Shown piece after piece: positions 1 to 8,213 of a DNA stretch of 38,548 nucleotides. The notes beneath the pieces were generated by a model that was not told where the DNA came from, did not search any database, and worked only from the letters and a program-made list of their open reading frames with translations. Made by a program: the position numbers and the translations under genes. Source of the stretch: UBA7887 sp964408735 (GTDB lineage Bacteria; Pseudomonadota; Alphaproteobacteria; UBA7887); contig CAYPAX010000037.1 in assembly GCA_964408735.1 (NCBI GenBank), positions 1 through 38,548 of the forward strand, in the 5' to 3' direction. How positions within the stretch are numbered: the first letter of the stretch is position 1; each line of letters starts with the position of its first letter.

Positions 1-30
1 CATCGTCTGGGAGTGAGAATCAGCAAAGCC

Positions 31-47
31 ACTTAATCAACGGGCTG
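31..47 (+). repeat. Transposon-end-like terminal inverted repeat, left copy
   Basis: Bases 31-47 (ACTTAATCAACGGGCTG) match the minus strand of 38514-38498 at 15 of 17 positions. Read from the tip outward the motif is CAGCCCGTTGA-NN-AAGT. The tip at base 47 is exactly where the desaturase-like gene stops resembling its family, so bases 1-47 are probably the end of an inserted element lying mostly outside the window. The IS family cannot be named because no transposase is visible. Confidence 0.6.
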
Positions 48-431
48 ATAGGCCACCTTGATCGCCACGGACCCCATAACGGGCTCACTGATGGGACCGA
101 ACACGCCCTCCAACCCCGAATAGATGGCGTAGGCGATGCCGGCGCCGCCAATCGCCAGAGGCGTGAAGATCAGCGGAAACAAGAATCCGTTGATCAGAAA
201 ATAGCGGTAGTCGGCGAGCGACGACCGCGATAGCCAGATGCGCTTTTCGAAGGCGGCATGGAACATGCGCGAGACGGAGAAGCCATTGCGCCAGGAGGCG
301 ACGACATAGATGGCAAAGGCAAGCACAAGGCCGCTCGCCAGATAAGGCCAGTAGAACATGGAATCGGGATTTATGACGGAAAGAACAGGCGTCGCGATGC
401 GAAGCATCAAGTCCTGCACGAAAGCGTCCAT
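33..431 (-). CDS. Sterol desaturase/fatty acid hydroxylase family protein, truncated N-terminal fragment
   Basis: A 132-residue open frame with the N-terminal membrane part of a sterol desaturase-type protein: FYWPYLASG plus a hydrophobic helix (about residues 24-48), the family-like segment around RIWLSRSSLADYRYF, and a second hydrophobic segment. Family members usually run about 300 residues or more, with histidine-box metal ligands (HxxxH, HxxHH) in the C-terminal half. Those boxes are absent here. The last native-looking residues are KVAY; the following QPVD and stop are encoded by the inverted repeat at 31-47, so the gene looks cut by an insertion and is probably non-functional as an oxygenase. 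I prefer the ATG at 431 over the one at 440 because AAGGA lies 8 bases before it. The family call rests on recognition of the N-terminal region only. Confidence 0.55.
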   Translation of the reverse strand: MDAFVQDLMLRIATPVLSVINPDSMFYWPYLASGLVLAFAIYVVASWRNGFSVSRMFHAAFEKRIWLSRSSLADYRYFLINGFLFPLIFTPLAIGGAGIAYAIYSGLEGVFGPISEPVMGSVAIKVAYQPVD

Positions 432-527
432 GACGGTCATCCTTAGAGGGCCCGCTCTTCGCCATTATATAGGTCAGCCCACTGGGGTTTCCACTAGTAT
501 TTTCAGGGATGGTCCTTTCGACCTATC

Positions 528-546
528 GGCGGCAGGAATTGCCGCC
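528..546. other. Short perfect hairpin in the intergenic region 432-647
   Basis: GGCGGCA (528-534) and TGCCGCC (540-546) form a 7-bp perfect stem with a 5-base loop. No T-tract follows on either strand, so this is not a typical intrinsic terminator. It lies upstream of both the desaturase fragment (minus) and the small protein at 648 (plus), where it could affect mRNA leader structure. The rest of 432-647 shows nothing I can name. Confidence 0.3.
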
Positions 547-647
547 TGACGAGCTCTTGCGGTGACGGTTTTCGGCTGGGATTGGTCGCTTGGCAATGGC
601 ACGAATGATGCTTCCCCTCTGGCGAAATGCCATTCGGGAGCCGCACC

Positions 648-872
648 GTGATCCAGAACCCCTCCGAAGCCACCCCGCCGCCGTCCATGCACACTGCCGC
701 CGACACCTTGATTCGCCAGCACGGGCCTGCCGCGCTCGGCCTTGCAGCCTTGTCCGCAAGCCGTTCCATGCGCGCCCAGGCACCCGAGGAAGCGGCATTC
801 TGGCTTGGCGTGTGTGATGTCATTCGCGACCGCACGCCGGCAACCCAGCAAGTTCGCACGACCCTTCACTAG
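648..872 (+). CDS. Small conserved hypothetical protein (MHTAADTLIRQHG type)
   Basis: A 74-residue predicted cytoplasmic protein. Its core, AADTLIRQHGPAA followed by a helical stretch and AAFWLGVCDVIRD, resembles a widespread small alphaproteobacterial family with an N-terminal ADxLIRQHG motif and a WxxxxxAI-like C-terminal helix. I know no function for that family. Three in-frame starts are possible: ATG 627, GTG 648 and ATG 687. GTG 648 is chosen because GGGAG sits 7 bases upstream, while neither ATG has a ribosome binding site; the family similarity begins only after residue 14, so ATG 687 remains possible. msrB follows on the same strand after 49 bases. The C-terminal ten residues look unstructured. 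Confidence 0.6.
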   Translation: MIQNPSEATPPPSMHTAADTLIRQHGPAALGLAALSASRSMRAQAPEEAAFWLGVCDVIRDRTPATQQVRTTLH

Positions 873-921
873 CCGCCCGCCAGGCGTCACAATGGCGCCA
901 TGGGAAGAGGCGGAGGCGAAC

Positions 922-1332
922 ATGGTCGATGATGCGAAGACCCGTGGTCTGGACGATGCCGAGTTGCGTCGGCGTCTGACGCCGCAGCAATACGAGGTGG
1001 CGCGCCAAAAGGGGACGGAGCCCGCCTTCACAGGCATCTACTGGGACACCAAGACGCCGGGCGTCTATCGCTGTATCTGCTGCGACGAGCCCCTGTTCGA
1101 TGCCGCCGACAAGTTCGATTCCGGCACGGGCTGGCCGAGTTTCAGCCAACCCATCGCTAATGCGCCGGTCGCGACCGAACGGGACACCAGCTACGGCATG
1201 ATCCGCACGGAGGTGATGTGCGGGCGCTGCGATGCTCATCTCGGGCATATCTTCGACGATGGTCCGGCTCCGACCGGCTTGCGCTACTGCCTCAACTCGG
1301 CCTCGCTGAAGCTCGACCCCGCGGACGAATAG
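922..1332 (+). CDS. msrB: Peptide-methionine (R)-S-oxide reductase MsrB
   Basis: A 136-residue protein that reduces the R epimer of methionine sulfoxide in oxidised proteins, normally using thioredoxin. The catalytic cysteine is Cys123 in RYCLNSASL. The structural zinc site is complete: Cys51/Cys54 (CICC) and Cys100/Cys103 (CGRC). GTGWPSF (68-74) and HLGHIFDDGP (106-115) are family hallmarks. No signal peptide is seen, so it should be cytoplasmic, and the length is normal for a stand-alone MsrB. The ATG at 922 has GGAGG 5 bases upstream, which decides it against longer in-frame starts. The sulfatase-fold gene begins 2 bases after the stop, so the two are probably co-transcribed. Confidence 0.95.
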   Translation: MVDDAKTRGLDDAELRRRLTPQQYEVARQKGTEPAFTGIYWDTKTPGVYRCICCDEPLFDAADKFDSGTGWPSFSQPIANAPVATERDTSYGMIRTEVMCGRCDAHLGHIFDDGPAPTGLRYCLNSASLKLDPADE

Positions 1333-1334
1333 GG

Positions 1335-2960
1335 GTGTTGCGCCGCGCTCTGCCATGGCTGGCAGTTGCCGGCCTGTTTGTCGTCCTCGCGGTGGTAGGG
1401 CGCGAGAGCCAGCAGCGACAGCGACAGGCGCCGCTCAACGTACTGGTGCTGACGGTCGAAAGCCTGCGAGCCGATGCTATCGGCTCCGCGCCCGAGCTTC
1501 TCCGCTTGGCGGCCGAAAGGGGCATTCGCTATGACGCCCATCGGGCCGTGTCGGCCTGGACGGGGACCAATGTCCTGACCCTGCTGAGCGGGCTGTCTCC
1601 ATTCCAGCATAACATTCAAAGTCGTGGGCAATACATTGATGACAAACAGGAACTTCCTTTAGAGCGCCTGGCGGATGAGGGCTGGCGTGTCTCTGGCCTC
1701 CAGGCCTTCATGCGCATTCCCCTGTTCAACCAGCTGGGGCTGGGGCGCGAGGGTGTCGCGGGCGAGATCGGCCAACAGCCACATGATTGGTTGCGGGCGC
1801 GGGCCGCCAGCGGCGAGCCGTTCTTTCTCTGGTACCACTATCTGCACACCCATCTGCCGTATCGACCTAGCCCGGATTTCGACGTGGATTGGCAGGCCCT
1901 GTTGCCGCAGGGGCGGGAGGCGGACGAGCGCTTCGCCGCTCTGCGCCGGCGTGGCCGGTTGGAAACAGGAACGGTGGTCTTCGAGGTCGACGAGCTGCCG
2001 GCGATCCGGGTCTTGTACGAAGCCGGCATTGCCGAATTCGACGCTTGGTTCGCAGGCCTTTGGGCGGCGCTGGAAGAGAGCGGTTTGGACAAGAACACCG
2101 TCGTCGTGGTCACCGCTGACCATGGCGAGGAGTTGCTGGAACGGGGCGAGGTGGGGCACGCCTCGACCACGCTTGCCGGACATTTGCACGAGGAGCTGGT
2201 TCGCCTGCCGCTGATCCTGTTTCTGCCGCCCGGTGTCTCGGGCCCTACGCCGGGCAGCGTCATCGACAGATCCAGCGACCATCGCGATGTCATGACGACG
2301 TTGCTGGCTGTGCTTGGCAAACCATCGCCGCAGGCATTGCAGGGCGAGGATCTGCGCCGGCTGCCGCGCTCGCGGCCGTGGAGCGGGGTCACCAGCCGCG
2401 CCGGCTATTCCGAGCCCGAGCCCGCCAGTCCTTCGGCCATGATCTACGCCCGCCGCGAAGGCCGCTGGAAGCTCCATGTCAGCGAGCCGGGCGAGGGGCC
2501 GGCGCTTTACGATCTCGAGGCCGACCCCGGCGAGCGTACGGATGTCGCTGCGGCCAATCCGGATATTGTGGACAGGCTCATGGCAGGCCTTGCAACCGAG
2601 CGCGCGCAGGTCCTGCCGTCAGGCGACGGAGCCAGCGTCGCCGGCACGGGACCGCGGCCCCGCTGGCTGCGCCCGTCCGCGAGCGGCGTCTACGCTTACG
2701 ACAACATCGGCGGTCGTTTCCTGCTGCAATGGGAGGGTCCGGCGGAGGCCGACTACGTGCTCGCCTATCGCTACCGCGACGGCGCCGGCTGGCTGGCAGG
2801 CGAGATTCCCGTCCATGGCACGGTCTACGACTTCGGCGCCATCGACCGCCGCTATTGGCAGACCTGGGTGGTGCCTAATGGCCCCTACCGCGTGCGCGTC
2901 GGCTATGCCGGCCCCGAGCCGCGCTGGAGCGAATGGCTGGAACTCATCGCCGCGGAGTAG
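1335..2960 (+). CDS. Membrane-anchored sulfatase/alkaline-phosphatase-fold protein
   Basis: A 541-residue protein with one N-terminal membrane helix (about 6-22) and a sulfatase-fold domain facing the periplasm. Visible motifs are LTVESLRAD (39-47), HTHLPY (171-176), TADHGEELL (260-268), HLHEELVRLPLILFLPP (283-299) and the LYDLEADPGE signature typical of sulfatase C-termini. The CxPxR (or SxPxR) maturation motif of true sulfatases is missing; SAWTGTNV (73-80) is in its place, so the nucleophile may be Thr or Ser, as in phosphoglycerol or phosphoethanolamine transferases. The first metal-ligand Asp is Glu42. Residues after about 425 form an extra beta-rich tail I do not recognise. GTG 1335 (TTG 1338 is possible) is chosen because it lies 2 bases after msrB. 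The fold is clear; the reaction is not. Confidence 0.75.
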   Translation: MLRRALPWLAVAGLFVVLAVVGRESQQRQRQAPLNVLVLTVESLRADAIGSAPELLRLAAERGIRYDAHRAVSAWTGTNVLTLLSGLSPFQHNIQSRGQYIDDKQELPLERLADEGWRVSGLQAFMRIPLFNQLGLGREGVAGEIGQQPHDWLRARAASGEPFFLWYHYLHTHLPYRPSPDFDVDWQALLPQGREADERFAALRRRGRLETGTVVFEVDELPAIRVLYEAGIAEFDAWFAGLWAALEESGLDKNTVVVVTADHGEELLERGEVGHASTTLAGHLHEELVRLPLILFLPPGVSGPTPGSVIDRSSDHRDVMTTLLAVLGKPSPQALQGEDLRRLPRSRPWSGVTSRAGYSEPEPASPSAMIYARREGRWKLHVSEPGEGPALYDLEADPGERTDVAAANPDIVDRLMAGLATERAQVLPSGDGASVAGTGPRPRWLRPSASGVYAYDNIGGRFLLQWEGPAEADYVLAYRYRDGAGWLAGEIPVHGTVYDFGAIDRRYWQTWVVPNGPYRVRVGYAGPEPRWSEWLELIAAE

Positions 2961-2963
2961 CGC

Positions 2964-3536
2964 CTACGGCCGGACTTCGACGTAGTTGACCACTTTGCCG
3001 ACGCCCGAGGTGCCGGAGACCGCGGTGAGTGCCTGGTTCAGCTCACCCTGGGAGCGGGCGCGGCCGAGCAGGTAGACCGTGGAGAAGGGATCGACGGCGA
3101 CGCGGTAGTTCACGTCCGCCACACCCTTGGTCTCGATCAGGCTGATGCCGACTTTGGCGTCGAGCTCCAGCGCGCTGGCCCAGGAGATCACGTTGGGGTC
3201 GGCGTCCTGTTCCGCCTCGCTCATCTGCGCCACGTGCCAGTACAGCCGCTTCACGCCGCTGATGGCATCGATCTTGTTGCGGAAGGTCTGGTAGTCGCCT
3301 GCCTCGTCCAGAATGCCCGTGACCAGCAAGCGCCCTTCGTAGATCTCCGTCGATGCGGAGATTTCGCCGATATCGGCCATCGCGTCGTTCGCTTCCAGCA
3401 CGATGCGGTTGTCCGTGGCGATATCCGAGGCGCTGCGCGCTTCCACCGCACGCTCGACCAGCGTTACGGGGCTGACTGCGGCGGAGCAGGCGGCGAGGGT
3501 GCCCACAAGGGCGGCGGCGATGGCGATACGAAGCAT
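2964..3536 (-). CDS. BON-domain lipoprotein (YraP/OsmY-like)
   Basis: A 190-residue predicted lipoprotein: a short hydrophobic signal followed by GTLAAC, with Cys17 as the lipidation residue. The mature part has two BON-like units. The first covers about residues 60-110 (IYEGRLLVTGILDE then ISGVKRLYW) and the second about 120-188 (ADVNYRVAVDPFSTVYLLGRA then VSGTSGVGKVVNYVEVRP). BON proteins bind phospholipid or support envelope integrity, and two-BON lipoproteins of this size resemble YraP/DolP. The ATG has AGGGAGGA about 6 bases upstream. It lies 40 bases downstream of typA on the same strand and ends 3 bases from the convergent sulfatase-fold gene. Confidence 0.85.
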   Translation of the reverse strand: MLRIAIAAALVGTLAACSAAVSPVTLVERAVEARSASDIATDNRIVLEANDAMADIGEISASTEIYEGRLLVTGILDEAGDYQTFRNKIDAISGVKRLYWHVAQMSEAEQDADPNVISWASALELDAKVGISLIETKGVADVNYRVAVDPFSTVYLLGRARSQGELNQALTAVSGTSGVGKVVNYVEVRP

Positions 3537-3576
3537 GACGGTGTCCTCCCTGACTGTGCCCGCGATGATAGCAGCT

Positions 3577-5400
3577 TTATGCCTCCGCGGCAGCGCGTCT
3601 TGCGGCGCGTTTGCGCTCGTGCGGGTCGAGGTCGCGCTTGCGCAGGCGGATCGCTTTCGGCGTCACCTCGACCAGCTCGTCGTCGCCGATATAGGCGATG
3701 GCCGCCTCCAGCGCCAGCAGGCGCGGCGGCGTCAGGCGCACCGCGTCGTCCTTGCCGGAGGCGCGGATATTGGTGAGCTGCTTGGCCTTGAGCGGATTGA
3801 CTTCGAGGTCGGTGCCGCGGGTGTGCTCGCCGATGACCATGCCCTGATAGACCGGATCGCCCGGCTCGATGAACATCGGCCCGCGGTCTTCGAGCTGCCA
3901 CAGCGCATAAGCCACCGCCTTGCCCGTCGCGGTCGAGATCAGCACGCCGTTGCGCCGCTCGGCCACGGGGCCGCGATAGGGCTCGTAGCCGTGATAGACC
4001 CGGTTGAGCACGCCGGTGCCGCGGGTTTCGGTGAGGAACTGGCCGTGATAGCCGATCAGCCCGCGCGATGGCGCGTGGAAGACCAGCCGCGTCTTGTCCT
4101 TGCCGCCGGGGCCCATCTCGACCAGGCTGCCGCGGCGCTCGGCGATGGATTCGACGACGACGCCCGCATAGGCCTCGTCGACATCGATCACCACTTCCTC
4201 GATGGGTTCGAGGCGCTGGCCGGTCTTGGCATCATCGCGGAACAGCACGCGCGGGCGGCCGATGGCAAGCTCGTAGCCCTCGCGGCGCATGGTCTCGACA
4301 AGCACACCGAGCTGCAACTCGCCACGACCTTCGACAGAAAAGGCGTCGGCGCTGTCGGTTTCGTTGACGCGGATGGCGACGTTGCCTTCGGCTTCGCGGG
4401 CCAGGCGCGCCTTCAGCATGCGGCTGGTCAGCTTGTCGCCTTCGCGCCCGGCGAGCGGCGAGGTGTTGACGGCGACGGTCATGGCGAGCGTCGGCGGATC
4501 GATGGGCTGGGCGGCAAGCGCCGCCTCGATCTCAGGCGCGCACAAGGTATCGGCGACGGTGGCGTTCTCCAGGCCGGCAATGGCGACGATGTCGCCGGCG
4601 CCGACCTGTTCGACCGCCACCCGGTCGAGGCCGCGAAACGCGAAGAGCTTGGTGGCGCGGCCCAGCTCGACCACGCTACCGTCGCCGCGCAAGGCCTTGA
4701 TCGGCCCATTGGCGGCAAGCGTTCCGGATGCCACGCGGCCGGTCAGCACGCGGCCGACATAAGGATCCGCTTCGAGCAGGGAGGCGAGCATGGCGAAAGG
4801 CGCCTGCTCATCACCGGCCGGTGGGGCGACATGATCTAGCACCATGTCGAAGAGCGGCTTGAGGCCTGACTTCTCGGCCGTCAGGTCAGTGACCGCCCAG
4901 CCTTCCTTGGCGGAGGCGAAGAGATAGGGAAAATCGAGCTGGCTTTCGCTGGCGCCAAGAGCCGAGAACAGGTCGAAGATCTCGTCGAGTGCCTGTTCCG
5001 CCCGGTGGCCGGCGCGGTCCGCCTTGTTGATCACCACGATCGGTCGCAAGCCCAGCGCCAGCGCCTTGCCGGTGACGAACTTGGTCTGCGGCATCGGCCC
5101 TTCGCCGGCATCGACCAGCACCAGCACGCCGTCGACCATGGAGAGAATGCGCTCGACCTCGCCGCCGAAATCCGCATGGCCGGGGGTGTCGACGATGTTG
5201 ATGCGCGTCTCGCCCCAGGTCACCGAGGTGCATTTGGCAAGAATGGTGATGCCGCGCTCGCGCTCCAGGTCGAAGGAGTCCATGGCGCGCTCGGCCACAT
5301 GCTGGTTCGCGCGCACGGCGCCGGACTCGCGCAGAAGCGCGTCCACCAGGGTCGTCTTGCCATGATCGACATGGGCGATGATTGCGATGTTACGAAGCAT
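3577..5400 (-). CDS. typA: Ribosome-binding translational GTPase TypA/BipA
   Basis: A 607-residue GTPase, the same length as E. coli BipA, that binds the 70S ribosome and assists 50S assembly and stress adaptation. G-domain motifs are complete: G1 AHVDHGKTT (9-17), the switch region RERGITILAK, G3 DTPGH and G4 NKAD. EF-G-like domains follow, with GRGELQLGVLVETMRREGYE in domain III, and then the BipA C-terminal domain (TRGTGVLNRVYHGYEP, LTNIRASGKDDAVRLTPP). The tail is basic (KRAARRAAAEA). The ATG at 5400 matches the family N-terminus MLRNIAIIAHVDHGK; upstream in-frame codons belong to the epimerase gene. The start overlaps the epimerase stop by 11 bases, suggesting translational coupling. Confidence 0.96.
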   Translation of the reverse strand: MLRNIAIIAHVDHGKTTLVDALLRESGAVRANQHVAERAMDSFDLERERGITILAKCTSVTWGETRINIVDTPGHADFGGEVERILSMVDGVLVLVDAGEGPMPQTKFVTGKALALGLRPIVVINKADRAGHRAEQALDEIFDLFSALGASESQLDFPYLFASAKEGWAVTDLTAEKSGLKPLFDMVLDHVAPPAGDEQAPFAMLASLLEADPYVGRVLTGRVASGTLAANGPIKALRGDGSVVELGRATKLFAFRGLDRVAVEQVGAGDIVAIAGLENATVADTLCAPEIEAALAAQPIDPPTLAMTVAVNTSPLAGREGDKLTSRMLKARLAREAEGNVAIRVNETDSADAFSVEGRGELQLGVLVETMRREGYELAIGRPRVLFRDDAKTGQRLEPIEEVVIDVDEAYAGVVVESIAERRGSLVEMGPGGKDKTRLVFHAPSRGLIGYHGQFLTETRGTGVLNRVYHGYEPYRGPVAERRNGVLISTATGKAVAYALWQLEDRGPMFIEPGDPVYQGMVIGEHTRGTDLEVNPLKAKQLTNIRASGKDDAVRLTPPRLLALEAAIAYIGDDELVEVTPKAIRLRKRDLDPHERKRAARRAAAEA

Positions 5401-6334
5401 TTTGCAGATCGGAGATGGTGTCGGCGCAGGCCGCTTCAAGGGTGTAGGTGGCGCGATAGCCCACATGCTCGGCGAGCTTGCGGGCGTTGACGAGGGGATA
5501 GGCGAGGGCGGGCTCGATATCGGTGGTCGTCACGTCGAGATTTGGCGACAGGCCTTTCAGCACCGCGACGATCTCGTACAGCGACGGCGCATAAGCCTGC
5601 AAATTGTAGATGGCGTCAAGGGGGCCGTCGTGAGCGACCAGGCGCGAGAAGGCCTCGGCGACGTCTTTCACGTACATCAGGTCGAGGGGCTTGGTCGAGA
5701 CATCGAGCTCGGCGCTGCCGCCATCCGCCGCGGCCTGGAAGAGCTTGACGAGCTGCGCTCCGGCGCCCCGGTACCAAAGCCCGGAACCGAAGATCACCGG
5801 CAGGCGCAGGCCGGTAATGGGCAGGCCCTTGACGGAGCGATAGAATAGGCCAAGGTCCTCGGCCATCACTTTGGTCAGGCCGTAGAAGGTTTCGGGCAGG
5901 CGTGGGGCCTCTTCGTCAACCGTTCCGCTACTGTAATGCTTCGGGTCGCCATAGACCGCGAGCGTGCTCGCCCAAAGCAGCCGCCCGACGCCACGGGCCT
6001 CGCAGGCGGCGAGCAGATTGCGAAAACCGCCGACATTGACGGCCAGCGCTCCCGCCTCGTCCTCGCGCGCGGCGGCGAGCAGACCGTTGCCCGTGCCGCC
6101 GAAGGCGGCCAGGCCGATGACCACCTCGGGCCGGGCGATGGCGAGCGTCGAGGTCAGCGCCTCGGCATCCTCGACGCTGCCTTCGATAAGCATGATATGG
6201 GCAAGGTCGGCCTCGCTCAGGCAGGGCTCGGGGCCCGGCGCGAAGACCGTGACCTCGTGGCCGTCCGCGACCATGCGGCGTACCACATGGGCACCGACGA
6301 AGCCGCTGCCGCCGGTGACGAGTATGCGGGCCAT
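5390..6334 (-). CDS. NAD-dependent epimerase/dehydratase (extended SDR)
   Basis: A 314-residue extended short-chain dehydrogenase/reductase. TGGSGFVG near the N-terminus (residues 7-14) is the GxxGxxG dinucleotide-binding loop. WASTLAVYG carries the catalytic Ser/Thr region, and YGLTK the YxxxK active site. YVKDVAEA is the typical SDR segment just before the substrate domain. The substrate is probably a nucleotide sugar or another small hydroxy compound, but the sequence does not say which. The gene lies 8 bases after ilvD and overlaps typA by 11 bases, so it is probably in one transcript with both; neither neighbour points to a sugar pathway. Confidence 0.88.
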   Translation of the reverse strand: MARILVTGGSGFVGAHVVRRMVADGHEVTVFAPGPEPCLSEADLAHIMLIEGSVEDAEALTSTLAIARPEVVIGLAAFGGTGNGLLAAAREDEAGALAVNVGGFRNLLAACEARGVGRLLWASTLAVYGDPKHYSSGTVDEEAPRLPETFYGLTKVMAEDLGLFYRSVKGLPITGLRLPVIFGSGLWYRGAGAQLVKLFQAAADGGSAELDVSTKPLDLMYVKDVAEAFSRLVAHDGPLDAIYNLQAYAPSLYEIVAVLKGLSPNLDVTTTDIEPALAYPLVNARKLAEHVGYRATYTLEAACADTISDLQNAS

Positions 6335-6342
6335 CAGCTCGC

Positions 6343-8181
6343 CTAGCTGTCGAGCACGTCGGGGTCGCGCACGGCGCCGAAGGCGGCACTGCGGGCGAGC
6401 GCCGCATAGGCCCTGAGCGCGCGCGTGACCTTGCGCTCGCGCGCTGCCGGCTTCCAGCCGTCGCTGCGCGCGTCCATGGCGGCGCGCCTTGCGGCCAGGG
6501 TCTCGTCGTCGACGTCGAGGCGGATGACCCGATCCGGGATGTCGAGGGTGATGGTATCGCCGGTTTCGACCAGGCCGATGAGGCCGCCCTCCGCCGCCTC
6601 CGGCGACATATGGCCGATCGACAGGCCCGAGGTGGCGCCGGAAAAGCGCCCGTCGGTGATCAGGGCGCATTTCTTGCCGAGGCCGACCGCCTTGATCATG
6701 CTCGTCGGCATCAGCATCTCCTGCATGCCAGGGCCGCCGCGCGGGCCTTCGTAGCGGATCACCACCACGTCGCCCGCGGTGACCTCGCCGCCGAGAATGC
6801 CGGCGCCGGCCGCGTCCTGGCTCTCGAAGACCACGGCGGGGCCGCTGAATTTGAGAATGCTCTCGTCGACACCGGCGGTCTTCACGATGCAGCCGTCCTC
6901 GGCCAGATTGCCGAACAGCACGGCGAGCCCGCCGTCGGCGCTGTAGGCATTGGGGATGTCGCGGATGCAACCCGCTGCGCGGTCGTTGTCCAGGGTGTCG
7001 TAATAGCTGTCCTGGCCGAAGGCCTCGATCGAGCGCTGGCGCCCCGGCGCGGCGCGGTAGAAGCGCGCCACTTCGGCATCGTCGCCACGCTGGATGTCGT
7101 GGGTCTCCAGCGTCTCGCCCAGGTTCTGGCCTAGCACGTTGCCGGCGCCCGTATCGATCAGATTGCCGCGGTCGAGCTCGCCGAGAATGCCGAGCACGCC
7201 ACCCGCCCGATGCACGTCCTCGACATGATACTGCGCCACGCTCGGCGAGACCTTGCAGAGGTTCGGCACCTTGCGCGACAGCCGGTCGATATCGGCCATG
7301 GTGAAGTCGACCTCGCCCTCGAAGGCGGCGGCCAGCAGATGCAGCACGGTGTTGGTCGAGCCGCCCATGGCGATATCCATGGTCATGGCGTTCTCGAACG
7401 CCGTCTTGTTGGCGATATTGCGTGGCAATACGGATTCGTCACCGTCCTCGTAATAACGCTTCATCAGATCGACCACGATGCCGGCCGCGTCGAGGAACAG
7501 ATCCTTGCGCCGCGCGTGCGTGGCCACAAGAGTTCCGTTGCCGGGCAGCGCCAGGCCGAGGGCCTCGGTCAGGCAGTTCATGGAATTGGCGGTGAACATG
7601 CCGGCGCAGCTGCCGCAGGTCGGGCAGGCGATCTCTTCCATCTCCTGCAGATGCTCGGGCGTGGTCTCGGGATTGTTGCTTGCCACAAGCGTGTCGACCA
7701 GGTCGATGACCTCGCCGTCCTTGAGCTTGCCCGCCTCCATCGGCCCGCCGGAGACGAATACCGTCGGGATGTTGAGGCGCAGCGCCGCCATCAGCATGCC
7801 GGGCGTGATCTTGTCGCAATTGGAGATGCAGACCAGGGCATCGGCGCAATGGCCGTTGACCATGTATTCCACCGCATCGGCGATGATCTCGCGCGAGGGC
7901 AGGCTGTAGAGCATGCCGTCATGGCCCATGGCGATGCCGACATCGACCGCGATGGTGTTGAATTCCTTGGCCATGGCGCCGGCGCGCTCGATCTCACGCG
8001 CCACCATCTGGCCCAAATCCTTCAAATGCACATGCCCGGGCACGAACTGGGTGAAGGAGTTGGCGATCGCCACGATGGGCTTGTCAAGGTCCGAATCCGC
8101 AGTGCCGGTGGCCCGCCAGAGGGCACGGGCGGCGGCCTGTCCGGCGCCTTGGGTGGTGCGGTGCGAGCGATAGGCGGGCAT
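6343..8181 (-). CDS. ilvD: Dihydroxy-acid dehydratase IlvD
   Basis: A 612-residue cytoplasmic Fe-S enzyme that dehydrates 2,3-dihydroxy-isovalerate and 2,3-dihydroxy-3-methylvalerate to the 2-oxo acids of valine and isoleucine synthesis. NSFTQFVPGH (41-50), SNCDK (120-124, cluster Cys122, metal Asp123, carbamylated Lys124) and CPTCGSCAGMFTANSMN (from Cys186, cluster Cys192) are all present, and the rest matches E. coli IlvD (616 residues). One oddity is VDVGIAMGH (79-87): Val81 replaces the Asp that serves as a magnesium ligand in E. coli. The ATG at 8181 gives the family N-terminus MPAYRS and follows AGGAGAGAG. It is first in the minus-strand run ilvD-epimerase-typA-BON lipoprotein. No leader peptide or T-box was seen upstream. 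Confidence 0.96.
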   Translation of the reverse strand: MPAYRSHRTTQGAGQAAARALWRATGTADSDLDKPIVAIANSFTQFVPGHVHLKDLGQMVAREIERAGAMAKEFNTIAVDVGIAMGHDGMLYSLPSREIIADAVEYMVNGHCADALVCISNCDKITPGMLMAALRLNIPTVFVSGGPMEAGKLKDGEVIDLVDTLVASNNPETTPEHLQEMEEIACPTCGSCAGMFTANSMNCLTEALGLALPGNGTLVATHARRKDLFLDAAGIVVDLMKRYYEDGDESVLPRNIANKTAFENAMTMDIAMGGSTNTVLHLLAAAFEGEVDFTMADIDRLSRKVPNLCKVSPSVAQYHVEDVHRAGGVLGILGELDRGNLIDTGAGNVLGQNLGETLETHDIQRGDDAEVARFYRAAPGRQRSIEAFGQDSYYDTLDNDRAAGCIRDIPNAYSADGGLAVLFGNLAEDGCIVKTAGVDESILKFSGPAVVFESQDAAGAGILGGEVTAGDVVVIRYEGPRGGPGMQEMLMPTSMIKAVGLGKKCALITDGRFSGATSGLSIGHMSPEAAEGGLIGLVETGDTITLDIPDRVIRLDVDDETLAARRAAMDARSDGWKPAARERKVTRALRAYAALARSAAFGAVRDPDVLDS

Positions 8182-8213
8182 GAACTCTCTCCTGATGAGA
8201 TGTGACGGGCACA

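Noticed and set aside
474..1037. 187-residue minus-strand frame upstream of and over msrB
   Set aside because: Overlaps the well-supported small gene at 648-872 and msrB; composition is that of a shadow frame.
3403..4839. 478-residue plus-strand open frame over typA
   Set aside because: Antisense shadow of a well-conserved GTPase gene; composition is Arg/Ala/Gly-rich with no family motifs and no ribosome binding site.
7210..8205. 331-residue plus-strand open frame over ilvD
   Set aside because: Mirror frame of IlvD, no motif or start signal.
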